Assembly: GCA_020027805.1 (NCBI GenBank)
Contig: JAHKKQ010000041.1
Coordinates: 1-13,366 of the forward strand
DNA: 13,366 bases
Direction of reading: 5' to 3'
From: Candidatus Dadabacteria bacterium
GTDB taxonomy: Bacteria; Desulfobacterota_D; UBA1144; Nemesobacterales; UBA2774
This document shows positions 13,362 through 13,366 of this stretch, piece by piece (position 1 is the first letter of the stretch; each line of letters begins with the position of its first letter). Below the pieces are notes generated by a model. That model was not told where the DNA came from and made no database searches. It was given only the letters and a program-made list of their open reading frames with translations. Both the position numbers and the translations under genes were made by a program.

Positions 13362-13366
13362 AAATT

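Overview
The window reads as ordinary chromosome from a Gram-negative bacterium with moderately high GC. Evidence for a diderm is the exported C-terminal processing protease, the YibQ-type divergent polysaccharide deacetylase, an IPTL-CTERM (exosortase-type) sorting tail and a Tat-dependent lipoprotein-like enzyme. Gene style (rpsU-dnaG-rpoD cluster, beta-type DAHP synthase with N-terminal regulatory domain, tRNA without encoded CCA, frequent GTG/TTG starts) would suit a deltaproteobacterial-like or Dadabacteria/Desulfobacterota-like lineage. That placement is an inference from gene style only.

Layout. (1) 1-568: the 5' part of a membrane protein gene on the minus strand, then about 370 bases without a gene, rich in small hairpins, with candidate promoters facing both ways. 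(2) 569-3081: an S41 carboxy-terminal processing protease and a YibQ-like divergent polysaccharide deacetylase, 14 bases apart, forming an envelope/cell-wall operon. (3) 3124-7068: a 60-residue charged unknown protein, then the classical macromolecular synthesis cluster rpsU (30S protein S21), dnaG (primase) and rpoD (primary sigma factor), linking translation, replication and transcription initiation. (4) 7120-8195: a tyrosine recombinase on the minus strand that lacks three of the six usual active-site residues, divergent from a solitary 5S rRNA gene with its own promoter and T-run; a near-perfect 16-bp dyad lies between them. (5) 8360-9999: purN and a DAHP synthase gene, convergent and almost touching. 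(6) 10165-11207: tRNA-Leu(CAA) and an exported IPTL-CTERM protein with its own strong promoter. (7) 11301-13133: a vanadium-dependent haloperoxidase on the minus strand, separated from the previous gene by a bidirectional terminator. (8) 13134-13366: the haloperoxidase promoter region and, at the right edge, a strong Shine-Dalgarno sequence for a plus-strand gene starting just outside.

Most genes are housekeeping. The parts worth a second look are the degenerate recombinase with its dyad beside the orphan 5S gene, the exosortase-type exported protein, the haloperoxidase with combined Tat and lipobox-like signals, and the structured, repeat-bearing leader region before the protease gene. I saw no CRISPR array, insertion sequence, prophage module or obvious defence system.
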